Of a stretch of DNA of 64,000 nucleotides, positions 38,461 to 48,304 are shown in pieces. The notes under the pieces were generated by a model. The model was not told the origin of the DNA. It saw nothing but the letters and a program-made list of their open reading frames with translations, and did not search any database. The stretch covers positions 23,826,913 through 23,890,912 of the forward strand of contig NC_046677.1 in NCBI RefSeq assembly GCF_003369915.1, read 5' to 3'. This DNA is from Drosophila miranda (lineage: Eukaryota > Arthropoda > Insecta > Diptera > Drosophilidae). How positions within the stretch are numbered: the first letter of the stretch is position 1; each line of letters starts with the position of its first letter. The translations under genes were made by a program, and so were the position numbers.

Positions 38461-40164
38461 CTGCTGATTTCTGTTCGCCTGGTATCCCATCCAGATTTTG
38501 GCCATTTGACGGGAGTTTTATTTTTGTACGGTGGCGCCGCTATCGGTGATTTCTTGAACTACATTTTTAAAGCCAGTTACAAGCCAGATTTGTTTTCTCC
38601 GGTATTCGAGGCCCGATCGGGACATGCGACGGCTTCCTGTCTTCGGAAAAATGTCCCTAATTTAATGGAGTCCTTATAAAGGACCAAGGATCAAGAATAT
38701 CTTCTCTAGAAATATAGATATTGTTTTCTCCCTTATTTGTGGCCCGAACGGGACATGCCATGGCCCTCCGTGATCAGAAAAATATCCTTGATCCTTCGGA
38801 AAGGACTCTAACAGACCCCACCATCCATATTTAGTTTTCTCAGCTATTTGTAGCCCGATTGGGACGAGCGTCGACTTAATGTGTTCGGAATAACATCCTT
38901 GATCAAATGCAGTCCTTAGCAAGGACCAAGGATCAAGGATATTTTCTTAAGACATATATATCTTGTTTTCCCCCTCATTGGTGGCTGAACAATTTCCTTG
39001 ATCCTTCAGTAAGGACCAACCCCAACCATACATATGTATTTAGGTTTCTCCGCTATTCGTGGGCCGATCTGGGCGTGCGAAGGCTTCCTGTGATCGAAAA
39101 AATGTCCCTGATTTAATGAGTCCTTATTAAGGATCAAGGACATTTTCAGCAATTAAAAATATCTAGTTTTCTCCGCTGGTTGTGAAACGATCTGGGTGTG
39201 CACCGCCTTTTGGTAATCGGGATAGTTTCCCCGATACAGAAAACAGCAAGGATGATTTTTCAATAGTTTTATTCATCATAACCTAGCTTAGTATAAATAT
39301 ATAAACAAGTGGAAAACATTTGTTTCGACTTTCTAAATATATGGACGCGTATATCCTTAAATATAACACTAACCAAATCTATCTAGTAGCCCGCGTAGTC
39401 CCTCCCATGGTTGCCATACTCAAAGTCCTTGTTTCGATGGCCAGAACGAAGGATCATGGTGGCTGTTGGGTACGGATTTTGCAAGGGGTGCGCTTCTGTA
39501 CTGCTATGAGACGATTCTGTCTGTCTGGGATAGGACTCGGTCTGTCCCGAATATGCTTCGATAATGATTAGATAGGACTCCGTCTGGCGGGGGAACTTAA
39601 GTCCCCTGTGGAGGAAGATATATGTATTTTAAGATATGTCAGAAACTATATACTGAATTACTTACGCGTCTTGAAGCTGAAGCCCAGCGTTTGATTCCCG
39701 TGGGCGTGAACCATCAATTCCGACGTCGATCACTGGTCGCTGATGCATCAGACGGGACGCCACATTGTCGAGTCTGGGACACAGCAATGGCATTATGGCT
39801 ATGGCTCGCAAAAGGATAGCCAGTGGCTGCCACAGTCCAGCCAGTCTTCGACCTCGCGAGAGGACGTGGAGCTACGGCGGAAGAAAGCAGCGTGAGACTC
39901 AAGGAATTCCTGGCTACTGGAGGGCCCGACCTGCTAAAAGGAAAGGAAAAATAAAATAAAGTAACAGTATTTTATTGATATGCAATTCTTTAGAAGGCTA
40001 TATCTCAGAAAAATAGGGCCAGATCGGTGCAGGACCTACTCTCCAAGAATCGTGAGGATCCAGACTGTCGAACGCCATCAAAATCTCGACTACGGAAATG
40101 AGGCCGATTTTTGGCAAATTTAATGATGTAACCATCATGATTTTTTGCGAAAATCGTGAAAAAA
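38461..40164 (-). repeat. Right arm of the 1.7-kb inverted repeat
   Basis: Reverse complement of 36,681-38,384 (1,704 bp), carrying the same gene-like fragment and repeats in opposite orientation. Differences from the left arm include single substitutions in the terminal exon of the captured fragment, two of which alter its conceptual product. Its outer end continues without a break into further copies of the 316-318-bp repeat, while the left arm ends abruptly at 36,681. Confidence 0.95.
39383..39933 (-). pseudogene. Captured 3' end of an unidentified host gene (right arm)
   Basis: Mirror copy of 36,912-37,462. The terminal exon is at 39,383-39,605, the 60-nt intron at 39,606-39,665, and the exon-like segment at 39,666-39,933. 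The AATAAA (minus strand) is at 39,268-39,273. It keeps the stop, intron signals and 5' frame disruption seen in the left arm. Confidence 0.55.
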
Positions 40165-40766
40165 TGTATGTCCTTTTTTCCGATGGCAGTCGACTGGCAG
40201 GACTCACCCGATCACGAAGACATGACACGCCCAGATCGGCTGCTGTGTAGCCGAGATATAGCGTACGGAAAAACCAGTATTTTACGAGTAGTGATTTGCA
40301 ATTCTTCGGAAGGCTATATCTCAGACAAATACGCCCAGATCGGTGCAGGACCTACTCTCCCAGAATCGTGAGGATCCAGACTGTCCAACGCCATCAAAAT
40401 CTCGACTACGGAAATGAGGCCGATTTTTGGCAAACTTAATGATGTAACCATCATGATTTTTTGCGAAAATCGTGAAAAAATGTATGTCCTTTTTTCCGAT
40501 GGCAGTCGACTGGCAGGACTCTCCCGATCACGAAAAGACATGACACGCCCAGATCGGCTGCTGTGTAGCCGAGATATAGCGTACGGAAAAACCAGTATTT
40601 TACGAGTAGTGATTTGCAATTCTTCGGAAGGCTATATCTCAGACAAATACGCCCAGATCGGTGCAGGACCTACTCTCCCAGAATCGTGAGGATCCAGACT
40701 GTCCAACGCCATCAAAATCTCGACTACGGAAATGAGGCCGATTTTTGGCAAATTTAATGATGTAAC
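39961..40766. repeat. 316-318-bp tandem repeat, about 2.5 copies
   Basis: CAGATCGGTGCAGGACCTAC recurs at about 40,020, 40,336 and 40,654, giving periods of 316 and 318 bp. Units are nearly identical and end abruptly at GATGTAAC (40,766). The first unit overlaps the outer end of the right arm, and a reverse-oriented part-unit forms the outer end of the left arm. No coding capacity was recognised; open frames are repeat translations. It looks like a satellite or a non-autonomous element with internal tandem repeats. Confidence 0.85.
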
Positions 40767-41074
40767 GGAAAAGGGAAGGTTAAAGCCTCGGGCCGCCTAT
40801 CCGGGGAAATAGATCATGAAATTCGCTCTCAGAAGAAATAAAACAGTTCGTAATCTATATTATGATCTGGGGCAGGGGATGGCTTGCTCATGATGAGTCG
40901 GCGGTAGCCGATCGCCAGAACTGAAGGCACTGGGATCTAATCCAGAAACTTCGTTGTTCAACTTAGTTGTTTGCCTGTTTAAATGGAGGGGAACGCAATG
41001 GGTTAAGTTCGGTTTTTTCATCGGTATATCTCGAATAACCCATTTTTGAACGAATAAATTTACAAAGATAAGAT
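40767..41074. other. Short 5' flank of the first GNAT gene
   Basis: About 300 bp of unique sequence between the repeat block and the first GNAT start codon. An AGATAAG GATA-type site lies at 41,067. No clear TATA box or motif 6 site was seen. Confidence 0.5.
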
Positions 41075-42078
41075 ATGGCAACGGAACACCAGCTGACAAA
41101 GATTGCGGATATAGCTGATCTGCGGGCACTACAGGGACTATATCTGAAAGATTGGCCGAGGCACTGTGTGGGCTACTTCTGGCTGGACAACTATTTGAGG
41201 TGGTTACAAGATGACCCAGAAATCAGGCACTTGACCTTCTACACGCTGGACAATGATTGGGCGACCGATGGACTTTTTCTACTCGTGGTAGGAAATAGCT
41301 GAGTGAAACCTTTACATGTGCTTAATCCAGTTTTTGGACACCTTTCAGCATCGCTATCAACTGTTCTTCTGTAACCTGAGTAGACGGAGACCGCAGCTGA
41401 AACTGGCTCTGAGTCTGCTGGACTGGTGTGGCGGATACAAAGTGAGTGCCATTCACGAAGAGCATCATCTGGTGTACAGGGAGCTGCTGGCAGAACTTCA
41501 ACTAGGAATTGATCGAGAGAAAAACACCATTATGTATCAACTATGCTGTCAGAAGGCTAAGGAGCTGGAAGTCGAGTGTCCCTCGGGCTACTACTTGGAC
41601 AAAGTGAGGCTGGAGCATGCAGAACTCGTCAATGATCTGTGGTCCGCTCGTCATCCGGGCAGTCTGTATCTCATTCAACTGCTGATTTCAAATAATACAA
41701 ACATAGGATTATACGAAAGGGAAACCGGGATGCTGTGTGCCTGGTGCTTGAGGTAGGAATTGGAATAATATATTACACTAGATTACATCATTAATTCATT
41801 CTCAATAACGCAGACTGCAAAGCGGCTTCCTGGGAGCCCTTGAGGTGCGTAAATCCCATCAGCGTCGCGGTCTGGGTGTGATTGTAGCTGCTGCCATATC
41901 CCAATCAATAGCAAAGGACCTGCAGCAGGATGTGACGGCTCTAGTTAATTTAAATAATTCAGCTGCCTGCAGGCTTTTCGAGAAGCTACAGTTTACGTTG
42001 GTGCAGGGCGAGCACTACTACTGGAGCATGAGCCTACCCAAAAGGGGCGGCCAGATAGACTGGCCCAACAATGAATAA
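41075..42078 (+). CDS. GNAT / glycine-N-acyltransferase-like protein, paralogue 1
   Basis: Predicted acyl-CoA-dependent N-acyltransferase of 293 residues; substrate unknown. Exons: 41,075-41,287, 41,349-41,752 and 41,814-42,078, all with GT-AG introns of about 61 nt and consistent phase. The C-terminal GNAT fold carries the acyl-CoA pyrophosphate-binding motif QRRGLG at residues 222-227, after the conserved GFLGALEV strand. The N-terminal half aligns by eye with the next two genes (starting ADLRALQGLYLKDWPRHC and ending FLLV). Unlike them it lacks the intron before the PSGYYL segment. The AATAAA at 42,074 overlaps its TAA stop. The family is known in flies as a set of GLYAT/FR47-like genes; I do not assign a symbol. 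Confidence 0.88.
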
Positions 42079-42120
42079 ATAGTGATGGAGATAGCACACC
42101 CATACAGCAGTAATGATCTA

Positions 42121-42260
42121 TGATAAAGCTGATAAAGACCAGACCTAGACATCCATAAAATTTTACCTGTCTCTGAGGGCACCGAAAAGTAAGCCAAAAG
42201 GTTAGATAACAGTCTCTATATAAAGCCCGAAGGCCTTTACATTTTTCGGATAGTCGGGAA
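42121..42260 (+). promoter_or_regulatory. Promoter region of GNAT paralogue 2 (TATA and GATA sites)
   Basis: TATATAAA at 42,217-42,224 lies about 40 bp before the start codon at 42,262, leaving room for a very short leader. TGATAAAG at 42,121, GATAAAG at 42,131 and AGATAAC at about 42,204 are GATA-factor type sites. Confidence 0.5.
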
Positions 42261-42261
42261 A

Positions 42262-43314
42262 ATGGTGTCCCTGCAGAAGGCGGGCCTCCAGGACCTGGAA
42301 CACCTGCAGAAACTTTACGCATGCGACCTCTCCAAGTATTGTACAGAGTTCCAGTGTCTGGACAGTTTCATTGGTCTCTATTCGACTCGGTTACATCTCA
42401 AGAATATTGAAGTTTTCACCCTGCCGGACCAAGAACTTGGGCTGTTTGTGATTGTGGTAAACTCCCGACAGACTTTGGAAAATTCTTCGTATTTGTATAT
42501 GCTCATGTGCACTTACCATTTGCCAGGACCGCTATCAGATCTTCGTCGGTTGTTTGGATACTGAGAACTCGGAGCAACTGTTGGAGCAGGCCCTACACCA
42601 GCTGGACTGGTGGGGAGGCATGCAATGTTCCTCCATACGCAGCAGATATGGTGCGGCTGTCGCCCGAGTCGTAAAAACTAAAGTGCCGCCATTGAAGTTC
42701 GATCTGGAAAATAATTTGTACTTTCTTCCAAAGAAAGAGGCTTTGGAGTCGGACGTGGAGTGAGCAACTACCTAATGGTTGGCCAGGCCACACCACAGAA
42801 TTTACCTTAGATCTTACCTTTTCAGAGTTCCCTCTGGGTTCTATTTGAAAGCATTGACGCAGCAGGACGCTCACGTGGTAGACAGCTCCTGGGAATGGAG
42901 TCATTCGGGTTCGTTCTTTTTTATTGAACGCCAAATTCTCACGAGCATCTGCGTGGGCCTGTACCAGGAAGATAACCAAGAGCTGGTTGCTTGGTGTATA
43001 AGGTAAATTGTACAAAACCATCCTAAACGATAAAGAATACGAAGATGTCATTATTTTACAGAGCACAAGATGGATTTCTGGCTGCCCTCCAGGTCAAAGA
43101 TTCGCACCAACGTCGCGGCTTTGGGGCTGTGGTGGTGAAAGAGTATTCCAGACGAGTTGCCCTGCTGGATTATGATGTTATAGCCGAAGTTTATCCGGGA
43201 AACAAGGCTTCTTCAGGCTTGTTTCGCAAATTGGGCTTCAAGGTCATCGATCAGTGCCGTTGGCTGGCGACAGTGCCTTCCCAAGGCGACTTCACCTGGC
43301 CAGATGGAGAATGA
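42262..43314 (+). CDS. GNAT / glycine-N-acyltransferase-like protein, paralogue 2
   Basis: 285 residues from four exons: 42,262-42,456, 42,527-42,759, 42,826-43,002 and 43,062-43,314, with three short GT-AG introns in matching phases. The acyl-CoA-binding motif QRRGFG is at residues 218-223, and the protein ends in the FTWPDGE signature shared with paralogue 3. The DRYQIFVG start of exon 2 and the VPSGFYL start of exon 3 are conserved between paralogues. AATAAA follows at 43,412. It lies 183 bp after paralogue 1 in the same orientation, consistent with tandem duplication. Substrate and physiological role are unknown; family members conjugate acyl groups to small amines or amino acids. Confidence 0.9.
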
Positions 43315-43580
43315 TAATAATTATTGATAAGAGCTGCAATTAGAATATTATAAGATTACAACACAACATCTGTTCTTGGCAACTATATGTAGTACTGCTG
43401 TGTGGAAACTAAATAAACGATTAACTTAAGAGAAAACTGGTTGATAAAGAGAGGCGGATGATAGCATATACATTTAAGAGAGGCCTGCTAAGAGTTACAA
43501 ACACCCCATAATCGGTATATTTTATACTCATTTTCGTTTACCTTGTTGCTGCGAGAGGTTGTGTGCTGTGCTCCAACGAA

Positions 43581-44616
43581 ATGAGTTATAAACTAAAAGT
43601 TATTGGATTGTTAGAGCTGGAGGCGTTTCAAAAGCTCTACAAACAAAACTGGCCCAAATACTGTCCCGAATACTATTGTATCGATAATTTTATAGAATTT
43701 CTGAAGGCGGATCCACAAATCAAGAACTTACAACTCTTTACCTTAGAGGGAGAGCAGGCCAGATATGATGCGCTCTTTGTTGTTGTGGTCTGTAATGAGA
43801 TACTCTTATATTACATATAACATTTCTAAGAAGTACTCTTTAGGATCGCTATCAGATTTTTGTGGGAAGTTTAAACAACACGAAGGGACTTACGCAGCAG
43901 GCCCTCAATTTACTGGATTGGTCTTTTGGCTTCAAGTGCAGTTCCATACCCTCCAGACACATCGAAGCGTTGGATGATGTTGTTCGGTCAAAAGAATTGT
44001 TTTTGGAGTTCCGTGATGCCACTGATTTGTTTTACATGAAGGCAGAGGATGCCCTGATGCTAAAGGTTGAGTAAGTGAATGAAATAAAGTTCGTTGGTCG
44101 ACGTTATAAGTTATATATTCCTTCAGGCCTCCAGCAGGTTTCATTTTTAAATCATTGAGTGAGGCAGATGCTCCGTTGATCAATGAGGAATGGCCCAACC
44201 ATCACTTGGGTTCTCTGTACTTCATCCAAAGACAAATTCGAATGTGCGTGAATGCTGGTCTATATACAGAGGAAACCCAGGAATTGGTGGCCTGGTGCAT
44301 CAGGTGAATGATGGTTAACAGATTACAAGTCGAAGCCATCTTATTATTATGTAAACCTCTAAGGTTACAGGGCGGCTATTTAGGCGCCCTGCAGGTGAAA
44401 GACTGCCACAAGCGACGCGGCTTCGGGAGCCTCGTAACCAGGGAGATTTCACATCGCTTAGCCACCCAGGGACACGATGTGATGGCCCTCGTAGGTCCCT
44501 CCAACAAGCCATCCGCTGGGATGTTCAGCAAGCTGGGCTTTCGGATCATCGACCAATGCGTCTGGCTGAGAACGAAGCCCACGACTGGGGAGTTTACATG
44601 GCCCGATGGCGAGTAG
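43581..44616 (+). CDS. GNAT / glycine-N-acyltransferase-like protein, paralogue 3
   Basis: 287 residues, exons 43,581-43,787, 43,844-44,070, 44,127-44,303 and 44,364-44,616. ATG 43,581 is chosen because the frame matches the start of the other paralogues. The acyl-CoA motif is KRRGFG (residues 220-225), with Lys in place of Gln, and the C-terminus is FTWPDGE. The first donor must be GTCTGT (43,788) to keep the frame with DRYQIFVG in exon 2; the stronger-looking GTAATG four bases later would shift the frame. The polyadenylation signal is AATAAA at 44,642. The gene converges on JMJD4, whose stop lies 155 bp away on the other strand. Confidence 0.88.
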
Positions 44617-44771
44617 TTACACTTGATTACTATAGATTTATAATAAAATATTACACATATTACATACATGAATAGTAAAATATTACAACTATTTTGTATA
44701 CGCATACAACTTTGGTATAAAAAATACGCAAAGCCAAGCGGCTTTATATTCTATCTGACTAGACACGACTT

Positions 44772-46132
44772 CTATGCCGCCAATTGGCTGAGTAAACGCT
44801 GACAGCGTTCCATTTGAGCAGGACTCTGCTGCACACTGGAATCCTCCAGCATCAGTGTCAGCAGCTTTCGCAAGCACTCGAGATCGTATTGCACATGGTA
44901 ATCGCTCATTTTATAGGTATCAAAAAGTATAAATTTGGTGGTCGTTGAATTGTCTACGAGTGCGGCCAATCGACGTGCGGATATAAACTCTAGAAGTTCT
45001 ATAAAATCGAGGTAGTTGATGCCGAAGCTGGCCCGCAGCATGGTCTGGCAGTGGGCCTCAAAGTTATCCATTTGCTGGCAATCGGAGATCTCCTTCCGTA
45101 CGGCCTTCAGGTTGTTCAGGAGGTTACGCCAGACCATCAGTATATTGCAGGCATTGAACCAGTTGTGATTGATCGATATGGTGTCGGTTAGATTCCACAC
45201 CTGATGGTACCAGCCGCTGGGAACAAAGACGGCCTCATTGGCTGTCTGATTGATGGTAAAGTAGTGCACCTTATGCTCTTCCAGCAACTGTTCGTTAATT
45301 CTGAAGGGCAGATTTCCAAGGCGGTCGCTTAGCTTGAGTTCTTGGCCGGGCGGCATAATCAACCACTTCTTGTGGCCAACAATGTTGGTGGACCAGCTGA
45401 ACGAACCAAAGACATCCGAATGATAGGAGGTCCTAAAAACCAAAGTGAACGAAAAGTTAATTATTTGGAATAAATATGTACTATAAGTTATATTTGTAGC
45501 TACCAAGAGTCCTTGGGTCCCATGTAAACGAAACGATAATCGTCTCGCTTCTGTTCGATTAACTGCTCGTTCAGCCAGTCGGAGGCAAAGTATTTAGGCA
45601 CCTTGTAGAAATCATAGCCGGGCATTTGGGCAGCCAGATGCCAATCCTTGAGGTAGAGATTATCCGTCGTCTTCCCTGCCACATTGCTATTTACTTCCTC
45701 CGCTTCGTTCTCGATGCGGCTCTGCCAGCGGTTCAGGTAATCATGAAAATTCAGCTCTACTTTGGCATGGCTGTTGAAGTAGGTGGCGTTGCAGTCGGCC
45801 ACCGGCACTGGACAGTCGCCAATGCGTCTTCTGAGGTAGTCAAAATTGATGTGAGCGCCGGCCAAGGCACTGTTCGTAATCCCATTTGCATTGGCATTGT
45901 CGTCCCCGTAGCTGTTGCTGGTCCATTGCTGACATTTCCAGTTGGTGGACACATCCGTAATGACGACGGGCCAATTCTGTTGCATGTATTTCCAGTAGAA
46001 CTCATTGTAGCTTAGTTCACTCGCTCCACGGCGAAGGACATTGTCTGGCGTCGCCGGGAACAGCTCCTTGTCATCTCGGGGAGGCGATTGCAGGCCCAGT
46101 AGCTCGGCGCCCGCCCTCCTCTCTGCGGCCAT
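44772..46132 (-). CDS. JMJD4: JMJD4 homologue, Fe(II)/2-oxoglutarate-dependent oxygenase (JmjC)
   Basis: 429 residues from two exons: 46,132-45,504 and 45,432-44,772, with a 71-nt intron splitting a Trp codon. The JmjC fold shows the iron ligands H214 and D216 (SYHSDVFGSFSWSTNIVGHKKW) and distal H286 (PSGWYHQVWNL). The N-terminal WPVVITDVSTNW and the YLKDWHL segment are typical of the JMJD4/JMJD6-like subfamily. Human JMJD4 hydroxylates a lysine of the translation termination factor eRF1; the same role here is inferred from family. The first in-frame ATG is at 46,132; the frame is open further upstream without another ATG. I recall the D. melanogaster gene as CG7200. Confidence 0.92.
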
Positions 46133-46232
46133 ACGATGTGGCAATGGAGATCGATCCTCAAGGGGGCGGCACACATGCACTGGCTGTTTTTTCTTAACTT
46201 AATATTTAATTTAATAATAACATACCGTCTGA

Positions 46233-46484
46233 CAGTGTGACCGCGGATTTATCTATAAAATATACCGTCTGACCCTCAGAAATATACCAAAATATACCGG
46301 TATATTTTAAAAATATACCGTAAATATACTGACGAGTTCAAGTTCTTTTTTACACATTCCTCGTTTTTGATATTCCGTCGAATATTATTAGCTAGACAGA
46401 CCTCTCAGCCCAGCCCACATAATTTGATCCGATTGACTAATCAATTTTCTTCATTTTTGGTAGAAATATAAGTCGGTGTGACCG
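46233..46484 (-). promoter_or_regulatory. JMJD4 promoter with Ohler motif 1 and motif 6 sites
   Basis: CAGTGTGACCG at 46,233-46,243 is a full reverse-complement match to motif 1 (YGGTCACACTR, the M1BP site). CGGTGTGACCG at 46,474 is a one-mismatch second copy. AAATATACCAAA (46,280) and AAATATACTGAC (46,322) are full reverse matches to motif 6, with further near copies between them. TATCGATT (7/8 DRE) lies near 46,521. Motif 1, motif 6 and DRE together characterise constitutive Drosophila promoters, as expected for a translation-factor hydroxylase. Confidence 0.7.
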
Positions 46485-46559
46485 AATTTTCGTGGATGTA
46501 TCGATTCAGCAGCTGATTGCTATCGATTGCGTACGAGAAAATACCGATGTTCGACTCAC

Positions 46560-48304
46560 GCAATATGCGATGTATTTTCATGCCAGTGCGCGCCAACATT
46601 TAAAAATGGGAAATTAAACAAACTGGTTGTCATTTTTCTTTAATTGTTTTATATTACTAAATTTCAGTTGCCCTTTGAGTTTTATTTTCTAAACATTTTA
46701 CCATTTTCAAGCTTTTAACTACAATTTGGTTTTACATATGCGTGTCTGTGTGTGTACCGGATACCAAAACCAAAAATATCCAACGAAAAAGAGGATTAAT
46801 CGTTTTGGAATTGAGATTGGAGAATTGAGATTCTGTATTATATATATGCGTGTATATGCATGTTTGTGTATGTTACTTCGGTTGAATATCTAGGCATATT
46901 CATATATGTATAAACTTTACAGATATTTATTTAGCAGCCACGCCTTGCAGGCGCGACCCGCGACCTATGAACTAACAACTGTCTCCGCGTCAGAATCTGA
47001 TCCGATACAATACTCGTATTTAGCTTAAATGGTTTTTTGCTAGAAAACTATATAATGATCATACAAATGAGAGCATAGGTAAAAATGCTATTTACACATA
47101 CAAAATCGTACAAAAACGTAACAATAGATCTTCATGTATATATTTATATAGATTTGCATTAGTTATTATTCTTCGGTTTCGGTTTAGAGAAATGCACAAT
47201 TATTGGGGGTTTTTCCACTTGCAATAATTCGGTTTAGTGTATGTATAATTTGTTTACTTAGGCTAGGAGCATTTCACTAGATTTTCGTTCTTTCATGTGG
47301 TTTTTTTTTAGAAGGTACAGAGAGACTGACAAACTGACGACAGAGCGATGTGTTCTTCGGGGGAAAATTATGGAGAAATCGTGACTTCTATTGTGTACAT
47401 ATATTAATCCTATATTCCATATGGAATCTATTTACATTTTTCTGTGCGGTAGGCAGTGCCACGCCCACACTTACACACTTAGAAACTAATTTAGTATTTA
47501 TTACGCTATTCATTCTTCAGTTTGAGCCCCGTCCGACTGCAGCAACTGCTTAAAAATTTAACTAAATATTTAATTTATGTCCCGCCTGAAGCCTGGGACT
47601 AAAGTACTATATTTAAGGTTCTGTTTACATATTTGAATACAATATTTTATATTATTTTATTCATTTAAGTGTATGCTTTCCCACTAGCAAATATTTGCAT
47701 TGAATTTGAATGCAAAAAATCATTTACTTTAAATATTTTTATAATCTTTTTCTTTTGTTGTTTTCGTTTTATTCGTTTATTTATTACATACTTTGATATG
47801 TAGTTTTCGTGTAAATAATTCGGATAATGGAAATATCTGGGGGCTAAATGAGAAATGGGTTTATTTGTTGGTCCAGCTTGGAGTTTTTTGAAACAAAGTT
47901 ATATTATTTCTGGATAGAAAATAAAGCAAAATTTACGGGATAAATATGAGGGTTTTGTGTGTAGCTTATAATATATATATATATTTTTTTTTTGGCAGTC
48001 TGTAGATTGTCACCAAAATCAAAAGAAATTCGCTTCGTTTACACAGGGAGGGGGAAAGAGGAAAAATATTTCTTCTGCCTGATATTCAGGCATATAAATA
48101 TGGCTTAAATATCTATTAACTATGTATTTAAAGCTTATACGAATCTTATGTGTATCTAGACTGTGAGTATGCTAAATTTTGTATCCTCTATACATAGAAA
48201 TCCAAAGTTGCTGCAGCAAAAGCAGAACTTTATTCATTCGTTGCCTGACGCCGGGTCGGGTGGATCTCTGGTACAACCTCTGATTGCTTGGGGCCGGTGT
48301 TCGA
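46560..48304 (-). other. AT-rich non-coding region, possible long 3' UTR of the dipeptidase gene
   Basis: No open frame of interest. On the minus strand AATAAA occurs 71 nt after the dipeptidase stop (48,229-48,234 as TTTATT), and TTTATT-rich sequence continues for about 1.6 kb. Either a short 3' UTR or a long alternative one ending near 46.6 kb would fit. It also borders the JMJD4 promoter. Confidence 0.4.

Noticed and set aside
36681-40164. Interpreting the palindrome as a classic DNA transposon with terminal inverted repeats
   Set aside because: The spacer is only 76 nt with no transposase, and the arms contain a gene fragment and satellite-like units. A foldback element stays possible but I saw no target-site duplication.
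40156-40689. Repeated ORFs of 71-101 codons on both strands in the 317-bp repeat
   Set aside because: They repeat with the satellite unit and are open on both strands; no conserved protein features.
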